This document shows positions 25,836 to 34,101 of a stretch of DNA of 64,000 bases, piece by piece. The translations under genes and the position numbers were made by a program. The DNA is from Phenylobacterium aquaticum (GTDB lineage Bacteria > Pseudomonadota > Alphaproteobacteria > Caulobacterales > Caulobacteraceae), in assembly GCF_022695515.1 (NCBI RefSeq), contig NZ_JALDPT010000003.1, positions 62,001-126,000 of the forward strand. The letters are read 5' to 3'. How positions within the stretch are numbered: position 1 is the first letter of the stretch; the number at the start of each line of letters is the position of its first letter. The notes beneath the pieces are model-generated. The model made no database searches. It saw only the letters and a program-made list of their open reading frames with translations, and was not told the DNA's origin.

Positions 25836-26731
25836 GCCGACCCCTCCAGGGGCCAGAGCCAGGCGGCGCCGCGCACCCCCGAGGAATCGCCGTGGACCGC
25901 CTTGCGCACAGGGGTGGTGAAGGCGTCGGTGAAGACGTGGGGCGCGATGGCGCTGGGCAGGCGGGAATAGAGCTCGTCCACATTGGACATGCCGCCGGCC
26001 AGGACGATGACGTCCGGATCGACGATGTCGCAGACGACCGCGAGGCCGCGGGCCAGGCGATCCACATAGCGGTCGAGGGCGGCGGAGGCGTCCGCGTCCC
26101 CTGAGCGGGCCTGGGCGACGGTCTCATGAGCGGCCAGTCCGCCGCCGTGGTCGCGTTCCAGGCCGGTCCCCGAGATCCAGGTCTCCAGGCAGCCGCGGCG
26201 GCCGCACCAGCAGGTCGGGCCGGGGTGCTCCAGGTCCGAGGGCCAGGGCAGGGGCGTGTGGCCCCATTCGCCGGCGACGCCGTTGCGACCGTTGACCAGC
26301 TGGCGGTCGACGACCAGCCCGCCGCCGCAGCCGGTGCCGATGATGACGGCGAAGACCACGGCGCTGTCGGCGCCGGCGCCGTCTGTGGCCTCCGACAGGG
26401 CCATGCAGTTGGCGTCATTGGCCAGCCGGACGGGGCGGCCGAGAACCTGCTCCAGGTCGGCGCCGAAGCTGCGGCCGTTCAGCCAGGTCGAGTTGGCGTT
26501 GCGGATTAGGCCGTTGGCCGGGGAGATCGAACCAGGCATGCCGACGCCCACGGCGGCGGCGCGGCCGCCCGCCTCCTGCTCGGCGTCGGCCACCAGATTG
26601 GCGACGGTGCGCAGGGCGGCGTCATAGTCGCGGGGGTTGGGCGCCCGCAGGCGCGCCAGGAACCGGCCGTCGGCGTCGAGCGCCGCCGCCTCGATCTTGG
26701 TCCCGCCGAAGTCCACCCCGATCCGGATCAT
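25832..26731 (-). CDS. ROK family sugar kinase
   Basis: The 299-residue kinase has the phosphate-binding loop GVDFGGTKIEAAALD, the ROK catalytic region with NDANCMALSEATDG and GTGCGGG, and the zinc-binding signature CWCGRRGCLETWISG. Such proteins phosphorylate fructose, glucose, mannose or N-acetylglucosamine; the substrate cannot be told from sequence. The gene overlaps dinB by four bases and has an imperfect LexA-like site immediately upstream. Pairing of a sugar kinase with a translesion polymerase is functionally unexplained. Confidence 0.9.
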   Translation of the reverse strand: MIRIGVDFGGTKIEAAALDADGRFLARLRAPNPRDYDAALRTVANLVADAEQEAGGRAAAVGVGMPGSISPANGLIRNANSTWLNGRSFGADLEQVLGRPVRLANDANCMALSEATDGAGADSAVVFAVIIGTGCGGGLVVDRQLVNGRNGVAGEWGHTPLPWPSDLEHPGPTCWCGRRGCLETWISGTGLERDHGGGLAAHETVAQARSGDADASAALDRYVDRLARGLAVVCDIVDPDVIVLAGGMSNVDELYSRLPSAIAPHVFTDAFTTPVRKAVHGDSSGVRGAAWLWPLEGSA

Positions 26732-26733
26732 GG

Positions 26734-26748
26734 GGTCATGATTTGTTC
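26734..26748. promoter_or_regulatory. Imperfect LexA-like site before ROK-dinB
   Basis: GGTC-N7-GTTC reads here on the plus strand, one mismatch from the alphaproteobacterial LexA box GTTC-N7-GTTC. It lies 3 bp upstream of the ROK gene start, which is close for an operator. Treat as tentative. Confidence 0.25.
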
Positions 26749-26789
26749 TGTTTTGGCGCGGAACTCAACGGGCGTTCGCAGGGCGGCGG

Positions 26790-27440
26790 CTAGGAAATCG
26801 CCTGGGCGATCGCCTGGCGCAGGAGGTCCCAGTCGTCGATGCGGGTGTGGCGGTCGGGTTCCGCCGGGGCCAGCGGCTGCAGGCGGGGGTCGGCCACGTG
26901 CTGGAAGCGGGCGACGTGGGGCGCATGCTCGGCCACCGAGTTCAGATTGGGCAGCAGGTCATCGACGAAGGCCGCGGGGCCGCGGCCCTGGGCGACCAGG
27001 CCGGCGGCCAGCGGGCCCTTGGGGCCGGTGTTGAGGATCAGCGGATAGTCCATGCCATGGCGGCCCAGCCAGCGGGCGCGGGCCAGGCGGGCCTGTCCGG
27101 GGGCGTTGGTCAGGATGACCACGCTGGCGATTTCGGAGAGCGCGCGCAGGGCCTCGGGGCCGCCGGGCGCGAGCGGCATGTCGCCCGCGCCATAGCGGAA
27201 GAAGTCCTCATAGTGCTTGCGCCCCTCGTCCAGATCGAGGTGCTCGGTCGCGCCGGGCTGGTAGATGTTCTGGAACAGGGCGAAGCGGTCCACACGGAAC
27301 TCAAGCCCCCGTCCGACCAGGAAGTCGCCGAAGCCCTGCATGAACAGGCCGAGCACCTCGTCAACGTCGACGATGACCAGCGGACGGCTCAGATCGACCC
27401 CCATCGACTCCAGATGAGGCGTCTTGACGCTAGGCGGCAT
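26790..27440 (-). CDS. HAD superfamily hydrolase-like protein
   Basis: The 216-residue protein carries HAD motif I as VIVDVDEVLGLF (nucleophile Asp), motif II threonine in VILTNAPGQ, a conserved lysine in TGPKGPLAAGL and motif IV as AFVDDLLPNLNSV. The fold and phosphatase-like chemistry are well supported; the substrate is unknown. ATG 27440 with GGGAG upstream is preferred over an in-frame TTG at 27452. It is divergent from divK across a 123-bp control region. Confidence 0.78.
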   Translation of the reverse strand: MPPSVKTPHLESMGVDLSRPLVIVDVDEVLGLFMQGFGDFLVGRGLEFRVDRFALFQNIYQPGATEHLDLDEGRKHYEDFFRYGAGDMPLAPGGPEALRALSEIASVVILTNAPGQARLARARWLGRHGMDYPLILNTGPKGPLAAGLVAQGRGPAAFVDDLLPNLNSVAEHAPHVARFQHVADPRLQPLAPAEPDRHTRIDDWDLLRQAIAQAIS

Positions 27441-27470
27441 GGGCTCTCCCAAAAGCGGTCTCCGGCGCGA

Positions 27471-27485
27471 CTAACGCGAGTTTAA
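27471..27485 (+). promoter_or_regulatory. CtrA-like binding site before divK
   Basis: CTAA-N7-TTAA, one base from the CtrA consensus TTAA-N7-TTAA, lies 79 bp upstream of the divK ATG. A GANTC site (GATTC, 27529-27533) lies between. CtrA controls divK in C. crescentus, so the site is plausible. Confidence 0.45.
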
Positions 27486-27563
27486 GGATATCCGTGAGAT
27501 CAACAGCCTAATGGTGGGGCTGGCGATCGATTCGCGCAGGCCCGAAGCATCGTCAGGACGTCA

Positions 27564-27929
27564 ATGGCCAAGAAAGTCCTCATCGTCGAGGATAACGAGC
27601 TGAACATGAAGCTCTTTCATGATCTGCTCGACGCCCAAGGCTACGAGACGCTGCAGACCCGCGAAGGGCTGCAGGCTCTGGCCCTGGCGCGCGAACATCG
27701 TCCCGACCTCATCCTCATGGACATCCAGCTGCCGGAGATCTCCGGGCTGGAGGTCACCAAATGGCTGAAGGAAGACGACGACCTGGCCGCGATTCCGGTC
27801 GTCGCCGTCACCGCCTTCGCCATGAAGGGCGACGAAGAGCGCATTCGCGAGGGCGGCTGTGAGGCCTATATCTCCAAGCCGATCTCCGTCACCCACTTCC
27901 TTGAAACCATCCGCCGTCTGTTGGGCTGA
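27564..27929 (+). CDS. divK: DivK, single-domain response regulator
   Basis: This 121-residue stand-alone receiver has the acidic pocket EDN, phospho-acceptor Asp53 in [13 protein letters not shown], the conserved Thr/Ala region [12 protein letters not shown] and the lysine in YISKPI. DivK controls cell fate in Caulobacter by modulating DivJ, PleC and DivL and thereby CckA-CtrA. Nearly the whole sequence is the DivK pattern, not a generic CheY. pleD follows after 5 bp, as in C. crescentus. A CtrA-like site and a GANTC site precede it. Confidence 0.96.
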   Translation: MAKKVLIVEDNELNMKLFHDLLDAQGYETLQTREGLQALALAREHRPDLILMDIQLPEISGLEVTKWLKEDDDLAAIPVVAVTAFAMKGDEERIREGGCEAYISKPISVTHFLETIRRLLG

Positions 27930-27934
27930 ACGCC

Positions 27935-29299
27935 ATGACCGCTCGCATCCTGGTCGTTGACGACATCGAGGCGAACGTCCGCCTCCTCGAGGCGAAGCTG
28001 ACGGCCGAGTACTATGAGGTCCTGACCGCCAGCGATGGGCCGACAGCCCTCGCCATTGCGGCCAAGGAGAAGCCGGACATCGTCCTCCTGGACGTCATGA
28101 TGCCGGGCATGGACGGGTTCCAGGTCTGCCGCCGGCTGAAGGACGATCCCGAGACCCGCCACGTGCCCGTGGTGCTGGTCACCGCGCTCGACGGCCGGGC
28201 CGACCGCATCGCGGGGCTGGAGGCCGGGGCCGATGAATTCCTGACCAAGCCCATCGACGACGTCATGCTGTTCGCCCGCGTGCGCAGCCTGACCCGGCTG
28301 AAGATGGTCATCGACGAGCTGCGCGAGCGGGAGGCCTCGGGCCGCCGCATGGGCGTAATCGCCGGCGCCGCCTCGCGCCTGGGCGGCACAGGCGGCCGGG
28401 TGCTGATCGTCGACGATCATGAACGCCAGGCCCAGCGCATCGCTGACGAGCTGTCGATCGAGCACCGCCCGGTGGTGGAGAGCGATCCGGAGAAGGCCCT
28501 GATGACCGCTCGCGGTCCAGTGGATCTGGTGATCGTCAACGCCACGGCGCGGACCTTCGACGGCCTGCGCTTCACCGCCATGCTGCGGTCGGACGAGACC
28601 ACGCGGCATATACCCGTGCTGGCGGTGGTGGACTTCGACGAGCGCGCCCGGCTGGTGAAGGCCCTGGAGATCGGGGTCAACGACATCCTGTCCAAGCCGA
28701 TCGACCCTCAGGAGCTGGCGGCCCGCGCCCGGACCCAGATCCGGCGCAAGCGCTACACCGACTATCTTCGGGACAATCTCGATCACTCGTTGGAGCTGGC
28801 CGTCACCGACCAGCTGACCGGCCTGCACAACCGCCGCTACATGACTGGCCAGCTGGACGCGTTGGTCAAGCGCGCGACGCTCGGCGGCGATCCGGTGGCC
28901 TGCCTGCTGATCGACATCGACCACTTCAAGAAGATCAATGACGGCTACGGCCACGACGTTGGCGACGAAGTGCTGCGCGAGTTCGCGGTGCGCCTGGCCT
29001 CGAACGTCCGCGCGATCGATCTGCCCTGCCGCTATGGCGGGGAGGAGTTCGTGGTGGTCATGCCCGACACCCGCATCGAGGACGCCGAGCGCATCGCCGA
29101 GCGGATCCGCCTGCATGTGGCCGGCTCGCCCTTCCGGGTGATGCACGGCGCCGAGCTGCTGACCGTGACCATCTCGATCGGGGTGGCGGCGACGCTCGGG
29201 CCCAACGACAAGCCAGAGGCCCTGCTGAAGCGGGCCGACGAGGGCGTCTATGAGGCCAAGGCCTCGGGCCGAAACAAGGTCGTATCGCGGGCGGCCTGA
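27935..29299 (+). CDS. pleD: PleD, diguanylate cyclase response regulator
   Basis: At 454 residues it has the length and layout of C. crescentus PleD: receiver with Asp53 (IVLLDVMMPGMDG), degenerate second receiver (about 155-270) and GGDEF domain. The active site GGEEF is at residues 368-372 and the inhibitory RxxD site is RAID at 359-362. Phosphorylation by DivJ drives dimerisation and c-di-GMP synthesis at the differentiating pole, promoting flagellum loss, stalk and holdfast formation. It is the second gene of divK-pleD, and the holdfast genes lie 32 kb away in this window. Confidence 0.97.
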   Translation: MTARILVVDDIEANVRLLEAKLTAEYYEVLTASDGPTALAIAAKEKPDIVLLDVMMPGMDGFQVCRRLKDDPETRHVPVVLVTALDGRADRIAGLEAGADEFLTKPIDDVMLFARVRSLTRLKMVIDELREREASGRRMGVIAGAASRLGGTGGRVLIVDDHERQAQRIADELSIEHRPVVESDPEKALMTARGPVDLVIVNATARTFDGLRFTAMLRSDETTRHIPVLAVVDFDERARLVKALEIGVNDILSKPIDPQELAARARTQIRRKRYTDYLRDNLDHSLELAVTDQLTGLHNRRYMTGQLDALVKRATLGGDPVACLLIDIDHFKKINDGYGHDVGDEVLREFAVRLASNVRAIDLPCRYGGEEFVVVMPDTRIEDAERIAERIRLHVAGSPFRVMHGAELLTVTISIGVAATLGPNDKPEALLKRADEGVYEAKASGRNKVVSRAA

Positions 29300-29316
29300 A
29301 CGCAGCGGGCAAACGA

Positions 29317-29347
29317 AAAACGCCCGGCCTTGCGGTCCGGGCGTTTT
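29317..29347. terminator. Bidirectional terminator between pleD and rpmG
   Basis: AAAACGCCCGG (29317-29327) pairs with CCGGGCGTTTT (29337-29347). Runs of A on one side and T on the other serve both convergent genes. Confidence 0.88.
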
Positions 29348-29372
29348 GACAACAGACCTGGAGAGGGTCCGC

Positions 29373-29540
29373 TTACTTAATCTTGCCTTCCTTGAACTCG
29401 ACATGCTTACGCACGATCGGGTCGTACTTCTTCATGACGAGCTTGTCGGTCTTGGTGCGGGCGTTCTTCTTGGTCACGTAGAAGAAGCCGGTGTCCGCCG
29501 AGGAATTCAGGCGGATCTTGATGGAGGCGGGCTTCGCCAT
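29373..29540 (-). CDS. rpmG: 50S ribosomal protein L33
   Basis: The 55-residue protein reads [20 protein letters not shown] at the start and ends [16 protein letters not shown], the alphaproteobacterial bL33 pattern. It lacks the zinc-binding cysteines of the C+ form. ATG 29540 and TAA at 29373-29375 are unambiguous. It is a single gene, convergent with pleD and separated from it by a strong bidirectional terminator. The upstream 114 bp to the Nudix gene stop must contain its promoter. Confidence 0.97.
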   Translation of the reverse strand: MAKPASIKIRLNSSADTGFFYVTKKNARTKTDKLVMKKYDPIVRKHVEFKEGKIK

Positions 29541-29654
29541 GGTCGGTCCTCGGGCGGGGCCGGGGCGCGAAGCGCCGGCAGGTGTTCTGAAAGAGCCGCG
29601 GAAAATACGAATCCCGCGAGTAAAGTCAATGCGCCCGTGGCGCTTCGCGGAAAA

Positions 29655-30365
29655 TCAGAGGTGACGCAGCCTGGGCGCCCCGGCGGTGAAGCGCATATAG
29701 GGCACCGGGCGGTCCGGTTCCTCGAGCCGGGCCATGGTCTCCTTGATCACCGTGCGGGTCACCATGGGCAGGGGCAGGGCCAGAGCGTCCTCGAATTCGA
29801 ACCAGGCGATCTCCTCCAGTTCGCCGCAGTCGGGCTGGCGCTCCAGGCTGATCAGCCGCTCGGCGTCGGCCATCAGGAACCAGGTGTCGAACCGCTTGGC
29901 GAGCATGGGCGGGGTCACCGCGCGGAAGATGATCGAGAGCGCATCGAGGTCGGGCAGGGCGCCCTGGGCCAGGAACTCGCGCCAGGGCCCGGCGGCGGGA
30001 CGGGGATCGGCCTTCTTGGCGAGCAACAAGCCCGCCTCCTCGAAGGTCTCGCGCACGGCGGCGAGCGCGAGCGCGCGGCCGCGGGAGCCCTTGTGGCCCT
30101 CCAGCTTGGCGGCGACGTCGGGCTTGAGGTCGGTGGCGTAGGGCGCGCGGAAATCGGCCTTGTCGATCCGTCCGCCTGGGAACACCCAGAGATTGGGCAT
30201 GAAATCATGTCCGCCATGCCGCTTGCCCATCAGCACGCGCGGCTTGGCGCCGTCGCGACGGATGATGAACAGGGTGGCGGCGTCGCGCGGACGCACGGCG
30301 GGGCTTCCCGCGGCTCTCATGCGGCCGCCCTCGGCGGGCCGCGGGGCAAGGATCGGATCGGTCAT
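29655..30365 (-). CDS. Nudix family hydrolase
   Basis: The 236-residue protein has a Nudix box in the region GSRGRALALAAVRETFEEAG (REXXEE form, metal-binding glutamates) and an upstream VFPGGRIDKADF. Long versions of this kind occur in many proteobacteria and are annotated only as Nudix hydrolases; candidate substrates include nucleoside diphosphate derivatives and CoA. The N-terminal extension (about 1-25) is Arg/Pro-rich. It has no evident operon partners. Confidence 0.82.
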   Translation of the reverse strand: MTDPILAPRPAEGGRMRAAGSPAVRPRDAATLFIIRRDGAKPRVLMGKRHGGHDFMPNLWVFPGGRIDKADFRAPYATDLKPDVAAKLEGHKGSRGRALALAAVRETFEEAGLLLAKKADPRPAAGPWREFLAQGALPDLDALSIIFRAVTPPMLAKRFDTWFLMADAERLISLERQPDCGELEEIAWFEFEDALALPLPMVTRTVIKETMARLEEPDRPVPYMRFTAGAPRLRHL

Positions 30366-30432
30366 GAAACAACTGTATGACCGCTGTTGCGCCGAGGAAA
30401 CGGCGCCGTAGCGTCAACCGGTCATTGGACGA

Positions 30433-31434
30433 TCAGTTCGCCAGCTCAGGGTTCGGAACCAGGATCAGGATGTCGAGGTCGCGGGCCGGGGTGAAGTTGG
30501 TCTTCTTCACCTGGAACAGGGTGGGGCCGAACTTTCGCACACCCTCGGCGCAGAAGCTGACCAGGTTCGCCGCCGCGCCCTTGTCGACGGTGAGGCTGAA
30601 GTCGCCGATCGGGCCGGCCCAGTTGGCGCCGGTCTTCAGCACATAGGCGATGCGCTGTTCGCTCAAGGGCGCGAAGTCCTGGCCGGGCTTGCGGGTGCGA
30701 GTCGCGGCGGCCAGGAAGCCGCGATCCATGCAGTACTTGGCGATCTCGGCCCGGCCTTCGGCGTCGGCGGCGTAGCGGGCGGAGCCGACCAGGGTGCCGA
30801 CGCTGCCGCCCGTGGCGGGCTTGTAGCGGTGGTCGACGACCAGGTCGCGCCCGGCCGGGAAGGTCTGCTCCCAGTGATAGGCGGTCTTCAGGGTCCAGAG
30901 CGGGGCGAGGTGGCGCTCCCAGCCCTTGCCGGCGTCATACTCGTCCGGCCGGACCACGCCCAGGTCCAGCAACTGCTTCTGCTGGGCCGGGGTGAGCCGG
31001 TCCATGGCGTCGCGGGTCAGGCCCAGGTGCGGAGCCAGGGGCACGCCCAGGCCGCGGAGCAGGGCGGTGCGGTCGACGCCCTCGACCACCGCCTTCTGTT
31101 CGGCCTGGGCCCGGACGGGGACGCCATCGGCCAGGGTGGCGAAATCGAGCAGGTTCTCGGGGTTCTCGGTCGGGACACCCAGGGGCTCCTCGGTGGAGAT
31201 CACGTCCGGCATGGGGAAGGCGACCCGGGCGGTGATCGGGTGGTCGGTGAGATTGCGGAAATGGTAGCGGACCCGGACCTCGGTCGCCGAGACGAACAGG
31301 TCCTCCGACGCCATGCGGATCTGGGCAGAGCGGGTCAGGACGAGGCCGCCGGCGGCGAGCTCGGCGGTGGAATCATTGGCCAGGGCCGGTGTGGCGGCCA
31401 GAAGGAGCGCAGCCGCGCCGAGCCCCCGTCTCAT
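30433..31434 (-). CDS. DUF4424 family secreted protein
   Basis: A signal peptide (MRRGLGAAALLLAATPALAND) precedes a 333-residue beta-rich protein with DUF4424 features: an early VRVRYHFRNLTDHPITARVAFPMPD-type segment and a C-terminal DFSLTVDKG and NFTPARDLDILIL. The function is unknown; it should be periplasmic. The ATG at 31434 overlaps the RNase R stop codon by four bases (ATGA), so the two genes are translationally coupled, although no functional link is known. Confidence 0.82.
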   Translation of the reverse strand: MRRGLGAAALLLAATPALANDSTAELAAGGLVLTRSAQIRMASEDLFVSATEVRVRYHFRNLTDHPITARVAFPMPDVISTEEPLGVPTENPENLLDFATLADGVPVRAQAEQKAVVEGVDRTALLRGLGVPLAPHLGLTRDAMDRLTPAQQKQLLDLGVVRPDEYDAGKGWERHLAPLWTLKTAYHWEQTFPAGRDLVVDHRYKPATGGSVGTLVGSARYAADAEGRAEIAKYCMDRGFLAAATRTRKPGQDFAPLSEQRIAYVLKTGANWAGPIGDFSLTVDKGAAANLVSFCAEGVRKFGPTLFQVKKTNFTPARDLDILILVPNPELAN

Positions 31435-33743
31435 CGCCGCTTGCCCTTGCGGACGCCCTTGGGCGGGCCGCCCTTGCGCTTGGCGTCCATGGCGCCGGGA
31501 ACCCGCCGGACCTGGCCCAGGCGGGGGCGGGGGGCGGTGCGGTCCGGCGGGGCCGGTTCGCTGACCATCTCGAACAGCAGGCCGCCGGTGATCGGCGTGG
31601 CCTCGACCAGCCTGACCACCACCTTGTGGCCGAGCGGCCAGCGGGCGCCGGAGCGCTCGCCGACCAGGGCGTGCATGCGGTCGTCGTGGATGAAGAATTC
31701 GCCGCCCAGCTTGGAGATCGGGACCAGGCCGTCGGCGCCGGTCTCGTCCAGGCGGATAAACAGGCCGAAGCGGGTCACGCCGGTGATGCGGCCGGGGAAC
31801 TCCGCGCCCACCCGGTCGGCCAGGAAGGCGGCCACATAGCGATCGGTGGCGTCGCGCTCGGCGGCCATGGCCCGGCGCTCGGCGACGGTGATCTGCTCGG
31901 CCGTGTCCTTCATCTGCGAGATGTCGCGGTCCGACAGGCCGTCCGCCCCGAAGCCCAGGGCCGAGATCAGCCCCCGGTGGACCACCAGGTCGGCGTAGCG
32001 GCGGATCGGCGAGGTGAAGTGGGCATAGCGCTGCAGGTTCAGGCCGAAGTGGCCGATGTTCTCGGTCGAATAGACCGCCTGCATCTGGGAGCGCAGCACC
32101 ACCTCGTTGATGATGTCGGCGTGCGGGCTTTCGCGGGTCTCCGCCAGCAGCTTGTTGAAGCGGTCGGTACGCGGGGCTTCGCCCTTGGACCAGGGGATGC
32201 CCAGGGTGGCCAGGAACTCGGCCAGGGACTGGACCTTCTCGGCGCTGGGCGTGTCGTGGATGCGGTAGATCAGCGGGGTGCGCTTCGACTCCAGCATTTC
32301 TGCGGCGCAGACATTGGCCTGGACCATCATCTCCTCGATCAGCCGGTGGGCTTCCAGCGAGGCGCGCGGCTGGATGGAGGCGACCTCGCCGGCCGCATTG
32401 ATGATGATCCGGCGTTCCATGCTCTCGATGGCCAGAGGCGAGCGGGCGAGGCGGCCCTTCAGCATGATGTGATAGGCGGCCCACAGGGGCTTCAGGATCG
32501 GCTCGAGCAGGGGGCCGGTCACATCGTCCGTCTGGCCGTCGATCGCCGCCTGGGCCTGCTCGTAGGAGAGCTTGGCGGCCGACCGCATCAGGCCGCGGAC
32601 GAACTTGTGGCCGCGCTTGCGCCCCTGGGCGTCGAACACCATCCGCACGGCCAGGCAGGCGCGGGCCTCGCCGAGCCTGAGCGAGCACAGGCCGTTGGAG
32701 AGCCGCTCGGGGAGCATGGGCTCCACCCGGTCGGGGAAATAGACGCTGTTGGCCTTTTCCCGGGCTTCCTTGTCCAGCGCCGAGGCCGGGCGGACATAGG
32801 CCGCGACATCGGCGATGGCGACCCAGACCACGCAGCCGCCGGGATTGTCGGGCGCGTCGTCCGGCTGGGCGTAGACCGCGTCATCGTGGTCGCGGGCGTC
32901 GGCCGGGTCGATGGTGATCAGGGGAATTTCGCGCAGGTCCTCGCGGCCCGACAGGGTCGGGGGCTCGGCGGCCTCGGCTTCGGCTTCCGCCTCGGCTGTG
33001 AAGCCGGTGGGGATGCCATGGGAATGGATGGCGATCAGGGAGGCGGCGCGGGGCTGGTCCTCGCGGCCGACGACCTCCAGGATCTTGCCGCGCTTGGGGC
33101 CGTAGCGTTGTTCCGAGGCGCCGACCGCGGCCAGGACCAGGTCGCCGTCGCGCAGGTCGCGGGCCTCGGGCTCCGGGATCAGCAGGCTTTCCTTGCTCTT
33201 GCGGTCGACCGGCTCGACCCGGGTCTCACGCCGCGCCTTGCGGATGACGCCCAGGATCTTGTGGGCGCTGGCGCCCAGGCGCTTGATCAGCCGGGCCTCC
33301 AGCTCGCCATTCTCCAGGCGCTCGAAGCGCACCAGCAGGCGGTCGCCGAGACCGGGCGCGCCTCCGACCGGGGCGCTGCGATCGGGGGCCAGGCGCACCA
33401 GGGGGGCGTCCTCGGCGCGGGTGAGGCGGACCATCAGCTCGCCATCGGCGTCGCGCTCCACGATATCGACCACGCCGACCGGAGGCACGGCGCCGGATTC
33501 GGCGAATCCCTTGCGGCCCCGCCGGCCCAGCGAGCCGTCCGCCTCCAGCCCGCGCAACATCTCGCGCAGGGCCTTACGCTCGGCGCCCTTCAGTCCGAAC
33601 GCCTTGGCGATGTCGGTCTTCTCGGTCTCGCCCGCCTCGCGGATGAACTTGAGCAGGGTGTCGCGGTCCGGCAGGCCCTGGGGGACCTTGGTCGAGGTTT
33701 TCGAGGTGAAGCGGGACGCCTTGGGCGCGCGGGGTTTGGCCAT
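31431..33743 (-). CDS. rnr: Ribonuclease R
   Basis: The 770-residue 3'-5' exoribonuclease has an N-terminal helix-turn-helix-like region and cold-shock/OB domains. The RNB catalytic domain carries ITIDPADARDHDDAVYA with the metal-binding aspartates, then YAHFTSPIRRYADLVVHR. A C-terminal S1 domain ends in a Lys/Arg-rich tail. It degrades structured RNA in the cytoplasm. A DUF4424 gene follows with four-base overlap. Upstream, a 358-bp gene-free region separates it from a divergent glycosyltransferase. Confidence 0.95.
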   Translation of the reverse strand: MAKPRAPKASRFTSKTSTKVPQGLPDRDTLLKFIREAGETEKTDIAKAFGLKGAERKALREMLRGLEADGSLGRRGRKGFAESGAVPPVGVVDIVERDADGELMVRLTRAEDAPLVRLAPDRSAPVGGAPGLGDRLLVRFERLENGELEARLIKRLGASAHKILGVIRKARRETRVEPVDRKSKESLLIPEPEARDLRDGDLVLAAVGASEQRYGPKRGKILEVVGREDQPRAASLIAIHSHGIPTGFTAEAEAEAEAAEPPTLSGREDLREIPLITIDPADARDHDDAVYAQPDDAPDNPGGCVVWVAIADVAAYVRPASALDKEAREKANSVYFPDRVEPMLPERLSNGLCSLRLGEARACLAVRMVFDAQGRKRGHKFVRGLMRSAAKLSYEQAQAAIDGQTDDVTGPLLEPILKPLWAAYHIMLKGRLARSPLAIESMERRIIINAAGEVASIQPRASLEAHRLIEEMMVQANVCAAEMLESKRTPLIYRIHDTPSAEKVQSLAEFLATLGIPWSKGEAPRTDRFNKLLAETRESPHADIINEVVLRSQMQAVYSTENIGHFGLNLQRYAHFTSPIRRYADLVVHRGLISALGFGADGLSDRDISQMKDTAEQITVAERRAMAAERDATDRYVAAFLADRVGAEFPGRITGVTRFGLFIRLDETGADGLVPISKLGGEFFIHDDRMHALVGERSGARWPLGHKVVVRLVEATPITGGLLFEMVSEPAPPDRTAPRPRLGQVRRVPGAMDAKRKGGPPKGVRKGKRR

Positions 33744-34101
33744 GGCGCCTTGTAGCGCGGAATCAGGGCCGCCGTCGCCGTCCTCGGGTGGGACAAATGT
33801 CGCGACATATTGCGTTCTTACTAAACATATAGATACTGGAATTCCGGCGCGTCGCCGCGGCTCGCCCCGGCTTCGCCGCGCTTCCGACTAGAGTTTGACC
33901 GAGATGATACCGGTTCGTTTCGTCTGTGCCGCCCGCCGCAATGAACGACCAGGCGATGCAATGAAGACGTCATCAAAACAACAGCTTGGCCGGGCGATTT
34001 CGACCCACGGCCGATCCCGGACTTTCCGCCCCCCGGCCGCCTGGGCGCACCTCGCCCAGGCCTGACACCCCGGGGGTCCGCCCCCCAGAGGACTTGAGAC
34101 C
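33744..34101. promoter_or_regulatory. Divergent control region with ATGTCGCGACAT palindrome
   Basis: This 358-bp stretch has no convincing gene. It contains a perfect 12-bp palindrome ATGTCGCGACAT (33797-33808) followed by an AT-rich stretch (33809-33842) that probably holds promoters for rnr and/or the glycosyltransferase. An AGAGGA sequence lies about 14 bases before the glycosyltransferase ATG. The regulator is not known. Confidence 0.4.
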
